DNA of 64,000 nt, taken from Mangifera indica. Its lineage: Eukaryota; Streptophyta; Magnoliopsida; Sapindales; Anacardiaceae. The position numbers and the translations under genes are program-made. Where the stretch lies: positions 10,524,228 through 10,588,227 of the forward strand of contig NC_058152.1 of the NCBI RefSeq assembly GCF_011075055.1. Direction: 5' to 3'. Below the pieces are notes generated by a model. That model saw only the letters and a program-made list of their open reading frames with translations. It did no database searches and was not told where the DNA came from. Positions 36,100 to 49,883 of this stretch are shown piece after piece. Within the stretch, counting starts at the first letter, position 1; the number at the start of each line of letters is the position of its first letter.

Positions 36100-36272
36100 C
36101 AATAAAACTATATTTATCTATTTTTGATAAACAATTTATATACATAGATAATGTATTATAATATGGTTTAATGATTTTAAATTAAAGATAAAATAATATC
36201 TAATTATATGATGACATATAATTTATATATACAAATTATGTATTAAAAGTAAATGTACATAGTATTGCTTTG
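36100..36272. mobile_element. MITE, 'CAATAAAACTATATNTA' family
   Basis: It begins CAATAAAACTATATTTATC and ends GTACATAGTATTGCTTTG, the same end pair as 29285-29465 in reverse order. A self-complementary core is visible ('gataatgtattataatatgg' against 'atatgatgacatataattta'). No clear TSD remains. Confidence 0.5.
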
Positions 36273-39112
36273 AAAAGATAAGATACATTGAGGAAATTTT
36301 ATGAGAAATACTTCCTATATCTTAATACATCAAATCTAATTAGAAGAAATTTATCAATTTATTATCTTAATAAAATAGAAGATAATAGTGTTATGATCAT
36401 TATCATGTACATTGGTCGGACATAAGTATGAATGGTTAAGTGCATGGTGGAGTTGCTAAGATTTATTCTTTCACTTATTTTTGGGTAATGAGGTTTTTAT
36501 CTATATTTTAAGTTAAGTTGCATGCATGTAAAATGTCTTATTGTTGTAAATTAATTGTATAGTTAATTGTTTCTTTAATGTCGTTTCTATGAGTTTAATT
36601 AATAAATTTTTTTTTAAATATTTTTATAAAGAGTTTTTGATAGTTTTATAATTATCAAATTTCATCAAGATTTTGAGATAATTGAGAATTTTTTTTAATG
36701 AAAAAAATTCATTATAAAAGAAAAAATTAAAATTAAATAATTTATGAATAAATCAAATGAAGGATTAAAAGAATAATGATCAGAGATCTTGGGTACAAAT
36801 GTAAATTCTGAATCGGCGGTGATGATATCATCATCATCAGGGTTGATTGATTTAATTATTTTTATTTTTAAAATAAAATCGAGGGGCTCCATGACTCTTT
36901 TGCAGGAAAAAAGCTTCTCACCTTTCTTATTTCCTTTTTATAATTATCCATTAATTAATTCATTTATAAATTTTTTTTTATATTTATTTCCAAAATTACC
37001 CCACAGGAACACCCCATATCTACCCACCATTTTCTCAAATTCCAAACAAGATATTAATTATATTATCATTAATCTCTTCAATTAAAAGTAATAATCCTAG
37101 CTTTGTAATTAAAATTAAAATTAATAATTATATAATTTGTGGGTGCCATAACTTTCCGAGATTAATCATCATACTAATTTCTTAATTTAAGCCACAAAGA
37201 TAAGCTGCCTATCCTCATAATTCAATAATAATAATGTTAATTATGTTGTACTTGGTCCAATCAAATGCACGGTAAATCAATTATAAAATTAATGATTAAT
37301 GATTAATGTAATTTAGTAGAAATAATAAATTATATTATATGGCTAAATTTTTATTAATCACACTTAAAATAATTTGTAAAGCTTAGAATTATAAGCAAAT
37401 AGAGAGTAATTGTAAGATGCATGGTTTTAATCTAAACTGAGTTTAAATAAAAATTAATTTAAATTCAGTTTGTATTTAAAATAAAAAATTTAAATTTGTT
37501 TGAATTGATAAATAATAATGTCAGAAACAGAGATAATCATTAGAAAAGAAAAAGAATTACTAAAAAAAAGGAAATATTACAAAAAAAATAAGAATTATCA
37601 CCGGATAAATATGAAAAAGAATTATTGACAAGAGAAACTTCAACGTTAACATCAATATAAAGTTCGACAAATTGAAATTACTTTAATTTAAATTTGATTC
37701 ATTCAAATCATATATAAATTTGAGTTTGAGTCAATTTAACTTGAATTTTTCCTAATAATAGGGTTATATAATTTTTAATTTCTAATAATTTTGCATCTTG
37801 ATTTATGATTATTATTCCCTTCATAGTTTTTCTTTTATCCACTATGATTATTTGCTATCATTTCTTCAACTTAATTATAATTAAAAGTTCCCGATAATTT
37901 TGAGTTACGAAGAATCTACACTATTTTTTGTAGTAATTAATAATTAAGAAGATAATTGGGCTGCAATTTTTTTTTCAATACCAACTGGGTATATATAGTG
38001 AAGTCATATTATTTAAAATAATTTATTAGTGAAATTAATTATAGTATAAAAATATAAAAATATTAATTTTTAAATAATAAAATATGAAGAATTTATTAAT
38101 GAAAATATAACAAATATTAAATTTTTTATCTTGAAATTTAAAACTGTTTTCATAATAATAAATCAGTTCTAATGTATAAGTCTTAAATATAATTTCTCTA
38201 ATTTTTTCAATTAAAAATAGGAAAAAAATAAAATTAGTTTTGTAAAATAAAAAAGTTTTGATGACGTAAAGATGACGGAGAGATGATATCAGATAGTCCG
38301 TACGAAGTGAATAAAAGCTTGCAGAATGTAAAGGGCTTTTTGGTTTTAAATTTGGAGGTTAAATATTTTATTAAATTTACTTTATTAATAAGTAAACAAA
38401 AAATAAAATATTTAAATAAATAATAATTATGATTTGTTTTTATATTAAAAAATTCTGGACCCTAACTTGGGAAGAGAGTGTGGGTTGGCAAACTCATCAT
38501 TTCTTTTTGTCTCTGATCATAGGTGGCCATCATGCCAAATAGATTTCAATTCTTTCCCCTTTCTATAAATGATGAAAATATATATTTTTTAAATTTTTAT
38601 AGGGATTACTTTTTATTCTAATTGATTGCGGGATTTTTACAATAAATTCTTGATAATTATTAGTTGGTTTGGAAAAATGGATAAATGTGAGGTGGGTTCA
38701 AACAGAATTTGAGTAAGGGTTACGTTGAACTCTATTTAAAATTATATTAACAAGTTCAAGTTCAAATTGTTTGAATGGTAAAACAATAATGTTGGAGAAG
38801 AAAAAGTGTTATCGAAAAAAGAAAAAAATAGTTAAAAAAAAAGTGCTTTGAAGAAGAAATATCAATGAGCCATCAAATTCAATTTGATTCAGGGTTTCAA
38901 TTTGAATTCAACTCATTTAAATCGATTATGAATTATGGTTTGAAATAGTTCGATTCAAAATTCACCTCTAAATATGACTAGTCATAAAATAACTAAGTAA
39001 TTGGTTATGAAAAGATGAGGTAACAATTAGATACGTCATTTATAAACAAAATGACACAAGTGCGAGTAAGAGTCTTTCTATCCAAAAATAATGTGAAGGT
39101 TGAACATTAGGG

Positions 39113-39503
39113 GGCATTTGGTTACCGGTAATTTATATTTTATTATTTGCATTATCTTATTTGATTTATAGATAATAAAAAATTTTGATAATTTTTTTTA
39201 TCAACGGTGATATGACATGTAATATAGATGATAATCTGATTACTATCTCTATCTTAAGCATTAAAAAATTATCAATAAATATTTTTTTTTTTTATAATTA
39301 TATTTTTACTTATTAATTTTTTAGGATTAAAATGCTTTTACTTTCAATTAATATAATAATTAATATGTAATATATTTTAAAATAATTATATTAAAGAATA
39401 TTTAAATAAAATAATACTTTAACATTATTTTATTACTTTCAAATAAATATAATAAAATAATTTATTTTTATAATAATCTTTTATTATCTAAACACATTCT
39501 TAG
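39113..39503. mobile_element. Candidate TIR element with GGGGGCATTTGGTT end
   Basis: The left end TTAGGGGGCATTTGGTTACCGG and right end 'tattatctaaacacattcttag' are roughly complementary. Similar right ends occur at about 3160-3171 (aaacacccct) and 50897-50912 (aaccaaacgcccc). No coding capacity; superfamily not assigned. Confidence 0.35.
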
Positions 39504-42232
39504 TAATTCCACAATTTACTCAATAATTTTTTTCTCTAATATCTATATTTAATATATTAGGCTTTAAAAAATTATTTCATAAAGCTTTAAAAAATTAATT
39601 TTTAAGAAATTATTAATTATTTAAAAATAAAAATGTCGCATACAGTGCAAATTCTTTCAAAAATTTATGGAAAAAAATTATCAAATTTCAGTTTCAATGA
39701 TATCAAATCATTTCAAATCACTCACTGTACCCACCTGGCCAAATGTTGTCCAGATTTCTCCAATCCGAAAAATAAGAAATAAAAAATAAAATGAACAAAA
39801 AAAATTGAAAAATGGATTAAATTAAAAATAAATATTGAAATATTGAGATAAAATAATGAAGGAAGAGGCTGTCTCTTGCAGAAAATTGCCATGCCATTTC
39901 CAGTTCTAGGCTGTCGTCGACAAGACCTCTCTAGGCCTGTAGCCATTTCTCTAATTCTTATTATCATTGTCATTTTTGGCTACTATTATTATTATTCAGA
40001 ATTATATATATATATATATATATATTATAATAGGATTTAATTCTGATTTCTACATGGTCTGATTTTTTATTTGCATTATAAGTGATTTTTTCCTATACAA
40101 ATTCACTTTTTTTTTTTGAGTTGAATTTTAGAAATAGATAAGTTTGCGGATCCAAATTGATCAGTTAAAGGTTTATCATGACATGACTATAAATATAAAG
40201 ATATTTTCAACATAAAAGAGTAAAATTTAAAATTTTTTATAATATTTTAAAATTAAGTATTTAATTTATTCAATATAATGATTATATTTTTAATTTTAAA
40301 ATTTAAAGGATCTATCAAACATAAATAAAGTAAATGTTGATTTTTTTTAATTAACTATTGAATGATACAATAAAAGAAAAAGAATTATCGAAAAACTAAG
40401 ATTTGATGTTCTGATTTTATAATTCTATTATTAAGTTATGAGCATCTTCTAAAAGAGTTCAATTGCCCTAGGTTTCTTTATCATAATATTCATTCTATAA
40501 TGTAAACAAAGTGTCAAATCAGAGGAATTTAGTCGTCTGTGGGTGTGAAAATGACTCATTGGTGTTAAAGGAGATGCATATGAATTTGTATATATGCACA
40601 TACATGTCTTTATGTTTTTCTCCAAGGGAATGAGTATTTTAGTCTTCAATCATGTGTCTTTGAGCCTCTGTTGATGATTTAAAAATGGTGGGTTTGTGAT
40701 TGTGAGTCATGAGGTGGTTGTTGAAAGAGATGACATGGGAGCACCACCACCCACCAAAACACACCTTGCTATAGTTTGATTGGTGACACAAAAAGATAGG
40801 TAATCGAAATTATCAAATTAAATGGTATCATTCCAATTTATATAGATAAGTTTGTATACATAATTTTATTTATTTAAATTTTACTTTTGAAACCCTATTT
40901 GACAAAGCTTAACCACCGAATCAGTTTATAATGAGAAGATTAGCTTAACAATTCATTATTAAAGTCTTTCACTTCAGTTAACACATATCAAACTCTCTTA
41001 TTTCAAAAATACTTTAATTAAGATATATCAAAATCTCTTACTTCAAAAATACTTCAATTAAGATATATTAAAGTCTTTCACTTGAAAAATACTATTCTTA
41101 AGTTTTAATTCAGGTGAATATGAGTAGGATCAAAATATAATAATGTAATCATTATTACTATTAAGTAAACAAGTTTAGTTGCTGAATGCAATTTAAATTA
41201 TTGAAGTAGAGATATTGATATTACAACTTGAAATGGGTCTCTTTTTGCTTGTACTTTATAGTGAATGTGATAATATAAAGTGCCAAATCTTTGCAAGTGA
41301 CATAATATATAAGTTAAAATTTTGGGTTCAATCAAGACAACCGACCAAGATTTAAAAGTAGATTTGCTAATTAATCTTGGTGAAAAGGCCTTGTTTTGAG
41401 TTAATCACTTTACTCCAACAAAGTGAATTTGATAATTAAGTCAAACAATATTGACTATAGTAGTAAAAGATTGCGATTTCATATTAACTCATGTTACTGA
41501 ATTTTAATAATGTTTAATGATGTTGATCTTATAAGGAATAATATTTTATCAAATTTTTAAAGAGTGGTTTAATGATCACATAATAAATATGATTATCTAT
41601 TATTTCCAAATCATTGATGTTAAATGGTAAAATTTTTTATTAACTAGACTCACGAAATAATACTCAAAAAATGACAAATCATTATAAAATAAAAAACCAT
41701 ATTTATAGTGATTCAGTATATCCTCTACACATGAATCAACGTAACAAACAGATCAAAGCCTTTCACTTAGAGGTAGTGACTTATCGAAGGATATTTTTAT
41801 TTTATCTTATGTTTATTATTTAAAAATTATAACTTTTTATTAAATCAAGAATATATTGTTATTTTAATTCCATCTGAAATAGAATAGGAAATTAAATTCA
41901 AATTTAATGGAAGTATGTAACCCAATCTATTTATTATAAGTACAAAAGATTATGCAAAAAGGGAGAAAGACAAGATTCTTCACAGGAAACTTTATGTATT
42001 ATTTACCAATATTTGGTCACAATTGATAGAAGGATAAATAATATAACCACAGATATAAAGTCTCACATAACAGGCAAAATCAAGTTAAAAGTCTATTTAT
42101 GTTTAATTCATTTCACACAAAGTTATGCACTCATCATCCCAAATAATGGATAATTACTCTACTAATTAGAATTGTTATTTTCATCTTGTTGCAAGAGATT
42201 CAATTTATGGGTTGATACGAACTTTTGCATAT

Positions 42233-42234
<2 letters not shown>

Positions 42235-42298
<64 letters not shown>
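42235..42298. repeat. (TA)n microsatellite, about 64 bp
   Basis: An uninterrupted TA dinucleotide tract just left of the LTR at 42806. It is probably polymorphic and can extrude cruciforms. Confidence 0.9.
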
Positions 42299-42302
<4 letters not shown>

Positions 42303-42805
42303 GATGCAAGTGGCAAGCTAAATGCTGAACTAATAATGATGCAATTTACATATAAAATCCTAACATGAAGTCATAATTAAAGTTGCCGTAAATAGTTGTG
42401 TTTGTGATTTTGTTTTTGAAAATTGAATGCAAATTTCCAATAATCTAAATGGGTATTGGCTCCTTTACATTTGCACCTTTTACCTCTTAAAGTTACCTAA
42501 ATTATAGCACATTCTTTTTCTTTTGATTTTTTAAAATTTTCATAATTGGAGATCATATGTCAAACATTAAGGCACTCTAACATTAATGTCGCTAACTTTG
42601 GGACCTAAGTCGGCTCTGACAAATGATTGGAAATCACAAGGATTCCATCTTTCTCCTTTTGGCTTTACTTCGTTTGATATGTATTATATTGCTTAAGAGT
42701 CAATCAATCCATGTACCATATCACTTTCGGCTTTATCTGTTGAGTTATAGACATTACATAGATCTATTTGTGCAATCTTTTTTTATTATTAAATTTGATA
42801 TTTAG

Positions 42806-43172
42806 TGTAATCTCTCCAAATCATTAAGTATGTTATAGAAAAACGGTAAGAGTTCTCCTATTTTAAAGGGCCCGGGGAATATTTTTTTTTTTTCATTATG
42901 CCCTGTAACACTCCCAATTAGCAATTCACATAAACCATTCCTACCAATCGACTGGATTTTCCTCAACTTAATCATAATTAATAAAATAAGTACATAATAA
43001 TAACCATTATAAAAATAATCACCCACAGAAACTTTATAACCAATTTTCATAACTAGCCATATATATATATACATATATAGATGTAGCTATACACAATCAC
43101 ATATATACATATAGAAAACAAAATATATACATATCCACCAATATCTACATTAAGTATATATATATATACATC

Positions 43173-43233
<61 letters not shown>

Positions 43234-45047
43234 CAATAAAAATATGGTGCCTTCCTCCCTCAGCCTCATATCTCATTAGTGCTCCCCGGGAACCTTTGCT
43301 GCATTTCTTTACCTGTAAAATATTAAATTAAACGGAGTGAGCGACTATGGCTTAGTAAGAAAATCATACTCAACACAAAGTATTTCATACCAGTACTAAT
43401 CTCTTTCATATACTTAGCGTGTCTGAGCTATTTACAACAAAATAATTAACACAGAACACGCATTAAACACATATCATAATTCTTTTCTTTCACCATTTAG
43501 TCATTTCTTTACTGTACAAATATGATTCACTCATTATGATTTATGCATATATGAATGCCATGACTTTTCTATTTTCTGATCGTACATCTTTCTCAACTCT
43601 TTATTAGCCACATAGGCTTGCATGTATGGTTATAATGCAGTTTACTTTCATAAAATATTTTCTGACCGGTTTAGACTACATATGACAGTACTTGCAGTCA
43701 CCATAAAAGGTACAATTCTCTCTTACACGCATATTTTATTTTATTTTATTTTTTCTTTGTCGTCCACACAATACAACTAATATTTTTCTTTGCTGTTCAC
43801 ATAGTACAGCTAATATTTTTTTTATTGCTGTCCACACAGTACAGCTGATTGTCCAGATAGTACAACCGATATTTTTTCTTTGCTGCCCACACAGTACAGC
43901 TCCCGTGTAAGGATTTTAAGTAGGTTTTCTGCTTTCCTGTATCATATGAGTCATTATAAAACCAAAAATACTTGTTTTTCATTTTCTGAAAACATGCATA
44001 ACTTAAAAAATGTTTTTCCTTTTTCTTTATTTTTTCTGAATCATGCATATGCTATGATTCCTCATGTATGCATGTATAACCATAATATGAAATATGTTCA
44101 TTCATTATTTTCCCTTATTCTTTTCATTCCTTCTCAAACATCATATTATTTTCTCATGCATTTATATATATATCATGCCTCAAATTAATTTCAATTATAC
44201 AATATAGGCTTAATATAAGGGTTATTCCATATATCATGCATATAATTAAGCAAAATTAGCCTATATCACATAAAATGACATTTTTGCCCTTATGGCCAAA
44301 CATTACATCATCAATCCTAATGAATTTCTATATCATTTTAAGCATAAATTACCTTAATTCTAATACCTTACACACTTATATAAGTAAATGTTATTTAAAT
44401 AACCTAACTCAAATTACTTCAAGTATGTAAAGTATGAAATTCTTACATTTTCTTTGCTAATTTGGTGATTTAAGCTTCTTCTCTTTCTTTTCTTCTTCCT
44501 AGCAAGCTTAATCAACCAAAAATATAATCATCCATCAAAACCCTAAATTTCACATATCTTAAAAATTAAATTTCTTACCTTAGAACTGACCAAAATTGAC
44601 AGATTTACACTTTTTATAACTGGAGGCACTGAAAATTAGGTGGTTTAGCTAGGTTTTTTTTAGTGAATTTTGTTTAAGGGAAAAGCTTTAGCTAAAAAGA
44701 ATGGAGGTTCTCCGCAAATGATGAAGAAGATGAATAGATTATAAGTTTTATAAGTCTTTTGGACCATTTTGCCCTTAATCTTTTCCATAAATAACTATTT
44801 TATCCTTAGCCAATACCAAAAACCCTTAGCACCACCATATAATTTCAAGTGTGCCATTCAATTTTAATTCCTACTTTGTCCCTTAAATCTTTCTAAAATG
44901 ACTATTTTACCCCCTATGAAAATTATTGCTCATTTAGTAGTTTTCTATAATTCTTTTGCAATTTCTTTAAACAACAAGTTATAAAATCAACTCTAGGGGT
45001 AATTTTGGAAGTAGAGTTTACTGACATACCTAAATCCGGGTGTTACA
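42806..45047 (-). mobile_element. Ty3/gypsy solo LTR (copy A)
   Basis: The 2242-bp LTR reads TGTAACACCCGGATTTAGG at its 5' end (plus-strand right end) and finishes at TGTAAT... on the left. A perfect 5-bp TSD TTTAG flanks it (42801-42805, 45048-45052). It matches, in order, the LTRs at 52915-55065 and 58446-62699; the latter abuts gypsy internal sequence, which fixes family and orientation. No internal region is present, so it formed by LTR-LTR recombination. It contains a (CA)n(TA)n tract (43175-43232) and the minisatellite at 43751-43901. Confidence 0.85.
43751..43901. repeat. LTR minisatellite, copy A: five units
   Basis: Units of about 23-33 bp with core GTCCACACAGTACAGCTGAT and a T-rich spacer. 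Five imperfect units are seen, the fourth shortened. The same array has five units at 53731-53897 and two at 59391-59453. Confidence 0.75.
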
Positions 45048-46702
45048 TTTAGATGATAGATTATCATATGATTGTGTATTATTTTATTTTTAAGTTTAAA
45101 TTACTCAATCATAAGATGATATATAATCTGAATACCTAATTAAATATTCAAAATTAGGTATAATAATTTTACTGTTATTGAAATATACACTGAACGGTAG
45201 ATGGTATAATTGGTTGGTTTTTAAATAGATGTACATGTGACTAAATTTCACTGAACATGATTACTTGTAATACAGTTAAGGTTGGATTTAACTAACCCTG
45301 GTTGGTTTGACTTGACATTTGATTTAATTTAAGTTAAATTTGAGTTACAATGTCAATTAGGTAGTTTGGCTTGAATTTTCCTCTGATGATACTATTTATT
45401 CTGTTAGTGACATTATTTATTTCATTGATAACATTATTCATTTCGTCGACCTTTAATGATATTTTCGGTTTGTTTGAATTAGCTTAAGTTTGAACTTGAA
45501 TTAAACATTTAAGATTTAAACCGAACTTGAGTTAATCTATGTCTAGACTCAGTTTGTATTTAACCCTAAGTATAAGTACTCGTCCTACATAAAAGTTTTC
45601 TTCTAACAACATTAATATATCAATTAACATATAACTTAATATATAGTGATATAATACATTTATAGAGTCAATTATGTGTAATTATGCCCCTAATTACACA
45701 TAAGAGTCGAGTTGAAGCTTGGTTCGAATCTATAATCTTCAATTCAAACTTGTTAGAGCTACTATACAATAACGTTAAAAAATTGATGATAAGATAAATC
45801 ATGTTGTCAACAAAGTAAACAATGTTATTGAAGAGATGAACAATATCACTAAAAGACAAACAAATCAAATTTTAGCTAAACAATGGATTCGAATTGGGTT
45901 ATCTCGCTTTGAATACACCTCTATGTGTTATTTTATATACCTAATGTTATATTTTTCTATTAACAAAATAGCTATTAGATTTGGCACTGCTTACCTTAAA
46001 AGAGGGAGATGAATTATGACATAAGAGTCTTTTGCTGTTACAAGTAAGCATGTTCTCATTTTCTAACAAAGTAATTATATTTGATATAATAAGGTTTGAA
46101 ATTGGTGCATACATCCAATAAACTATAACACATAATTTTGAGACAAGAGTCATGAAATAATTCTTCTTTTTAGTATATATATACTTTGGATATCTTTTGA
46201 AGAATATAGTTTAATGAATTTTTTCATAAAATTATTCTTTTCGCTTCAAGAGTTCAAGACATTTGGCTTGCCTTAGGCACCCATAGATTGGGTCTTAGCT
46301 AGTCCACAAATTAAATTGATTTCGCTATGCAAAGATATGTAAAACAAAATTATGCACATAAATTAAATTAAATATTTGCACTTCATTATTAAGATTATTA
46401 TTATTATTTTCTGATAAAAATAAGGTTAAAATGAAATTTTCTATCAAATAAATCATACATGTAGATGAAATTTCTCGTCATCAATTGAAATGTACAATTT
46501 TGAGTTCTATGAAGGTTAGATTATGGTAGTGTCAATAAGGAAATAATAAGACACTAATGCCTATAATTGTGTAATATAAGTAAAGAAAATAAAAGAGATA
46601 CAAGATTTTTAAAGTTGTTTATCTCAATGATTGGAAAACCTACATTTATAGTATAATTATTAGTTATTGTTTACAAAATATCTTAAAGAGGATGTGTATA
46701 GT

Positions 46703-47087
46703 TAGACTTGTCAATTAAGTAGAATAAACTTGAGACCCAATTGTTTGACTTGAAAAAACTAGTTTCGAACTAAACAAAATTCAAGTCTTAGGTGGGCCAG
46801 GACGTTTGAGTTTGAATAGAGGTTTTTTAAGCCTGAGACCCGTTAGGGATAAAAAATCCATTATGAACAAGGGTGCATTTGTTATGTTTTCAAACTTGCA
46901 AGGTTCTTAGGGTATTTTTGCAGGTTTTTAAAGTTGCAAGGACAAACTTGATGTAACCCTGAAGCCCAAAAAAATTTAATGCACTAGACTTGAACGAAAA
47001 ACATGAGGCCCAAATGGGCAGCCCTAAGTCTGAGTCTGAAAATTTTTTTATGAACCTAGGCTTCAATATGCTTGATTGACAGGCGTA
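46703..47087. mobile_element. hAT-like non-autonomous element
   Basis: The left end TAGACTTGTCAATTAAG pairs with the complement of the right end (TACGCCTGTCAATCAAG). Flanking 8-mers TGTATAGT and TGTACAGG agree at 6 of 8 positions. The interior has paired GACCC/GGGTC and 'cctaggcttc' words and no coding capacity. Confidence 0.6.
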
Positions 47088-47619
47088 TGTACAGGAGGGA
47101 CTAGGGAGTGTATATATGAGTTTCCCTCTCTCCCATATTGACTTTTATGTTTATAGGACTCAAGAGAATAAGTTGACTGGAAATAGAAATATTTGAAGTT
47201 TCTAATTCAAATATCATTGTAAAACCAATGATAGGTTTTTTTTATTGTCATGGATGAAAATAGGAAACTCCTTATGAATATTTTGAATAAATTTGTTGCT
47301 AAGTAAAAGTCTTTTTGTTGTCATAGGATGGAAGGTGTATCCATATTTCTTGATGTATGACGGGTAAGATATATTATTTTATCATTGGTCTTACGACCAG
47401 TTATTGGTTGTGGTTACTTAAGAAGATTTCTTTGAAGTGATATTTTTTGGAGAGATATCTAGGAGTAAAAGAATGTCGTTTAACATCTTAGTTTAGAAAA
47501 AATATATGAGAAAGTAATATTTTTTTGATAAAACTCTATTTTTATATATATGTGTATGTGCATGTGTGTATGCGCGCCTGTATTTATTGTAAGTAAAAAA
47601 AGTTTGAATATCTATTTAG

Positions 47620-48340
47620 CAAATTAGTAAAGCCCCAAAATGGCTCCATAAATTATTTATAAAATTTCTCATGTGCTTTAACAAAATTCGTCAATGCATG
47701 CACGAATATTTGATGCATATTCGACTACCTTTTCACTTTCGGCCTCCAAACCTACTTACCACACAAGAAGCTAAGGAGCATGAATTTCCAGCAATGCACT
47801 AGCCTAAGGATGTCAACCTTCTTCATTTTTGACCCAAAACCACTTTTGGGTATAATCTCATTACATGCACCCAAGGTTCAAGTAAATAGTTTGCTCCAAT
47901 TGATCCAAAAGTTTAAATTTTGAAGCCCACTATTGGCCCAAACGTTTAAGACTCCTTTTTGAAGCTTAAAGAACTCAAAGTATGCTTTTAGTTGGTTTTG
48001 AACTAGAAGAGAAGATAGTTGCCTTAGTTAGGAAACAAGTTTCCTACATTTAAGGAAAATGTGTATTATTTTGTTTTGTATTCATTAATTTGGGTATGAG
48101 TTTAGTTTATGATGGATTACTTAGCATACATTAGGGACTTTAGTTGATTTTATATTAATTTGTTGACCAAAGTGTATCATTGCCATCCATGTCTCCTATA
48201 TAAAGGAGTGAGCCTTCATTTGTAATTTTTGGTTGACATTTGAATGAAACTTGAATTAAAACATTAAAGTTTTTTCCTCATTTTCCTTTATCCAATCATC
48301 TTGGTGGAAGACCCCAAGGTTGGTGGATCTCTTTCCTTTA
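47620..48340 (+). mobile_element. LTR-like promoter fragment (uncertain)
   Basis: A strong TATATAAA (48197-48204) sits inside a small inverted repeat CTCCT/AGGAG. It is followed by a 'tttgtaatttttggttgacatttgaatgaaac' run resembling the R-U5 of plant LTRs, then 'ggtggaagaccccaaggttggtgg', which could be near a primer site. No matching second copy or TSD was found, so the boundaries are guesses. Confidence 0.25.
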
Positions 48341-48958
48341 TGCCTTGGTTTTCATTAGTATGTTCCTTAGAATCCAAATTGCATGCATGTGAAGGGTTTT
48401 TAATCCTATGATAGAGAGTTGCAACATAATTATCATTTTTGTCATTGCATTCTATTTGTAATTTGATTGTCTTATTCTACACCAATTATATACGTCCATA
48501 ACTTGAAAGAAAGTTCATTGTATTGTGATTATGATGAAATGAATTCGGTTGGATTTGAAGTTGATTTGGTTAGTTAAACTACAAGAACAAAAAAATTGCT
48601 CATACTATATAAACAGTAAAAATAGTTTTTGATTTTTGGTTTTTTTGTTGCATGTTTGAATGAATATGCACCAATATTGGTTGATTTTAATAAAATAAAA
48701 TTTTGACACACACACATCATTGAAACAAGATTTGTTGTACATATTGCATTGTTCTTGAGGTTTATAATGTGTTTTAAAATGTTGCACGGATGGCATTCAT
48801 GGGTTGAATTATCTCCGATTTCCATAAGGAATATATATAACACAGTTTCAAACACATTAGAGATTTTCAAACTCTAATGTGTATATCAATTAGCTACTTT
48901 ATTTTCTTTATTTTATCTTTTGCAAAACTTTCAATGGTGTATATCAATTAGAGTCGTG

Positions 48959-49070
48959 AAATTGCATTAGCACTCAACTAAGAACCGAGCTAAGTTAAAT
49001 ATCTTTTAACTCAAGTTTAGATCGAAAGAAAAATAACTCGGTTTGAGTTTGTTGAGTGCTAATGCAATTT
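48959..49070. repeat. Foldback with a perfect 20-bp stem
   Basis: AAATTGCATTAGCACTCAAC (48959-48978) and its exact complement (49051-49070) face each other across 72 bp. Pairing continues inward imperfectly (AAGAACCGAG against CTCGGTTTGAG). The hairpin could arise from a decayed inverted-repeat element or serve as a small-RNA precursor. Confidence 0.6.
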
Positions 49071-49826
49071 AACTCAAGCCAATATTAAATATAATTTGAG
49101 TTTGATTTAAATAAAAATGATTCGGTTTAAATTTGATTCAAATATATAGTTTAAATCTATGAATCAAATATGTAACTCAGATTTATGGTTCGAATTCATG
49201 ATTCATTAATAAAATAGCGTTGTTTAATAATTACTTAAAATAATTCAAATCGAATCATAAACTAAGTTTGAAGCGAATAAAACTATTTATATGACTTATG
49301 AGTAAAACTGAATCAAATTTTTTAACTCAAATTTGGTCTGATTTTAAAACAAGTTGAACTTTTTAACTTGAATTTAGTTTAAATTCGAACTAAACAAATT
49401 TAAACTAAACCAAATTTAGCCAAACCAACTTTCAAACCTAAACCTGCTTGATTTGGGCCTAGCACTACTCAACGGAGCTCTTATTGCTATTATTATAAAC
49501 CAAAATTGAGATGTGTTTATCCAATTAAAATAGTTATTGTCAATTTGGAGGCATGAAACATTCACGAAGACTTCTTAGGTGAATCGTTGTGTCGTTTTAA
49601 CTTGATAAATCTTTTTTACTTCTTTTTTTATTAGGTGCAACTGTAGCATTTTGGAAGTCCAAAAAGTAGAAACACATTGTCAATCAAATTTCTTGGAAAT
49701 ACTGTTTTAATGGTGCAGTTGGTTCAATTAAATTTTTATCATAAAAAATAAATATTATCATGAATATACATTATTTGCAAGATTAACAAGCATAAATATT
49801 ATTATGTTCAATAAAAATTAGTTATA

Positions 49827-49828
<2 letters not shown>

Positions 49829-49879
<51 letters not shown>
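49829..49879. repeat. (AT)n microsatellite, about 50 bp
   Basis: An uninterrupted AT dinucleotide tract in gene-free spacer, likely polymorphic. Confidence 0.9.

Positions 49880-49883
<4 letters not shown>

Larger units (their letters stand above)
35760..42800. other. Gene-free AT-rich spacer
   Basis: No gene is recognised over 7 kb. Contents include the MITE at 36100-36272, a putative TIR element at 39113-39503, (TA)n tracts at about 40004-40025 and 42235-42298, and mosaics of 'aaattcaagtttgaattg' words at about 37430-37740 and 38690-38970. Threefold repetition of 'acttcaattaagatatatcaaaatctctt' phrases occurs at about 40970-41090. Short ORFs at 36789-37085, 39722-39973 and 40449-40649 have no recognisable domain. 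Confidence 0.5.
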
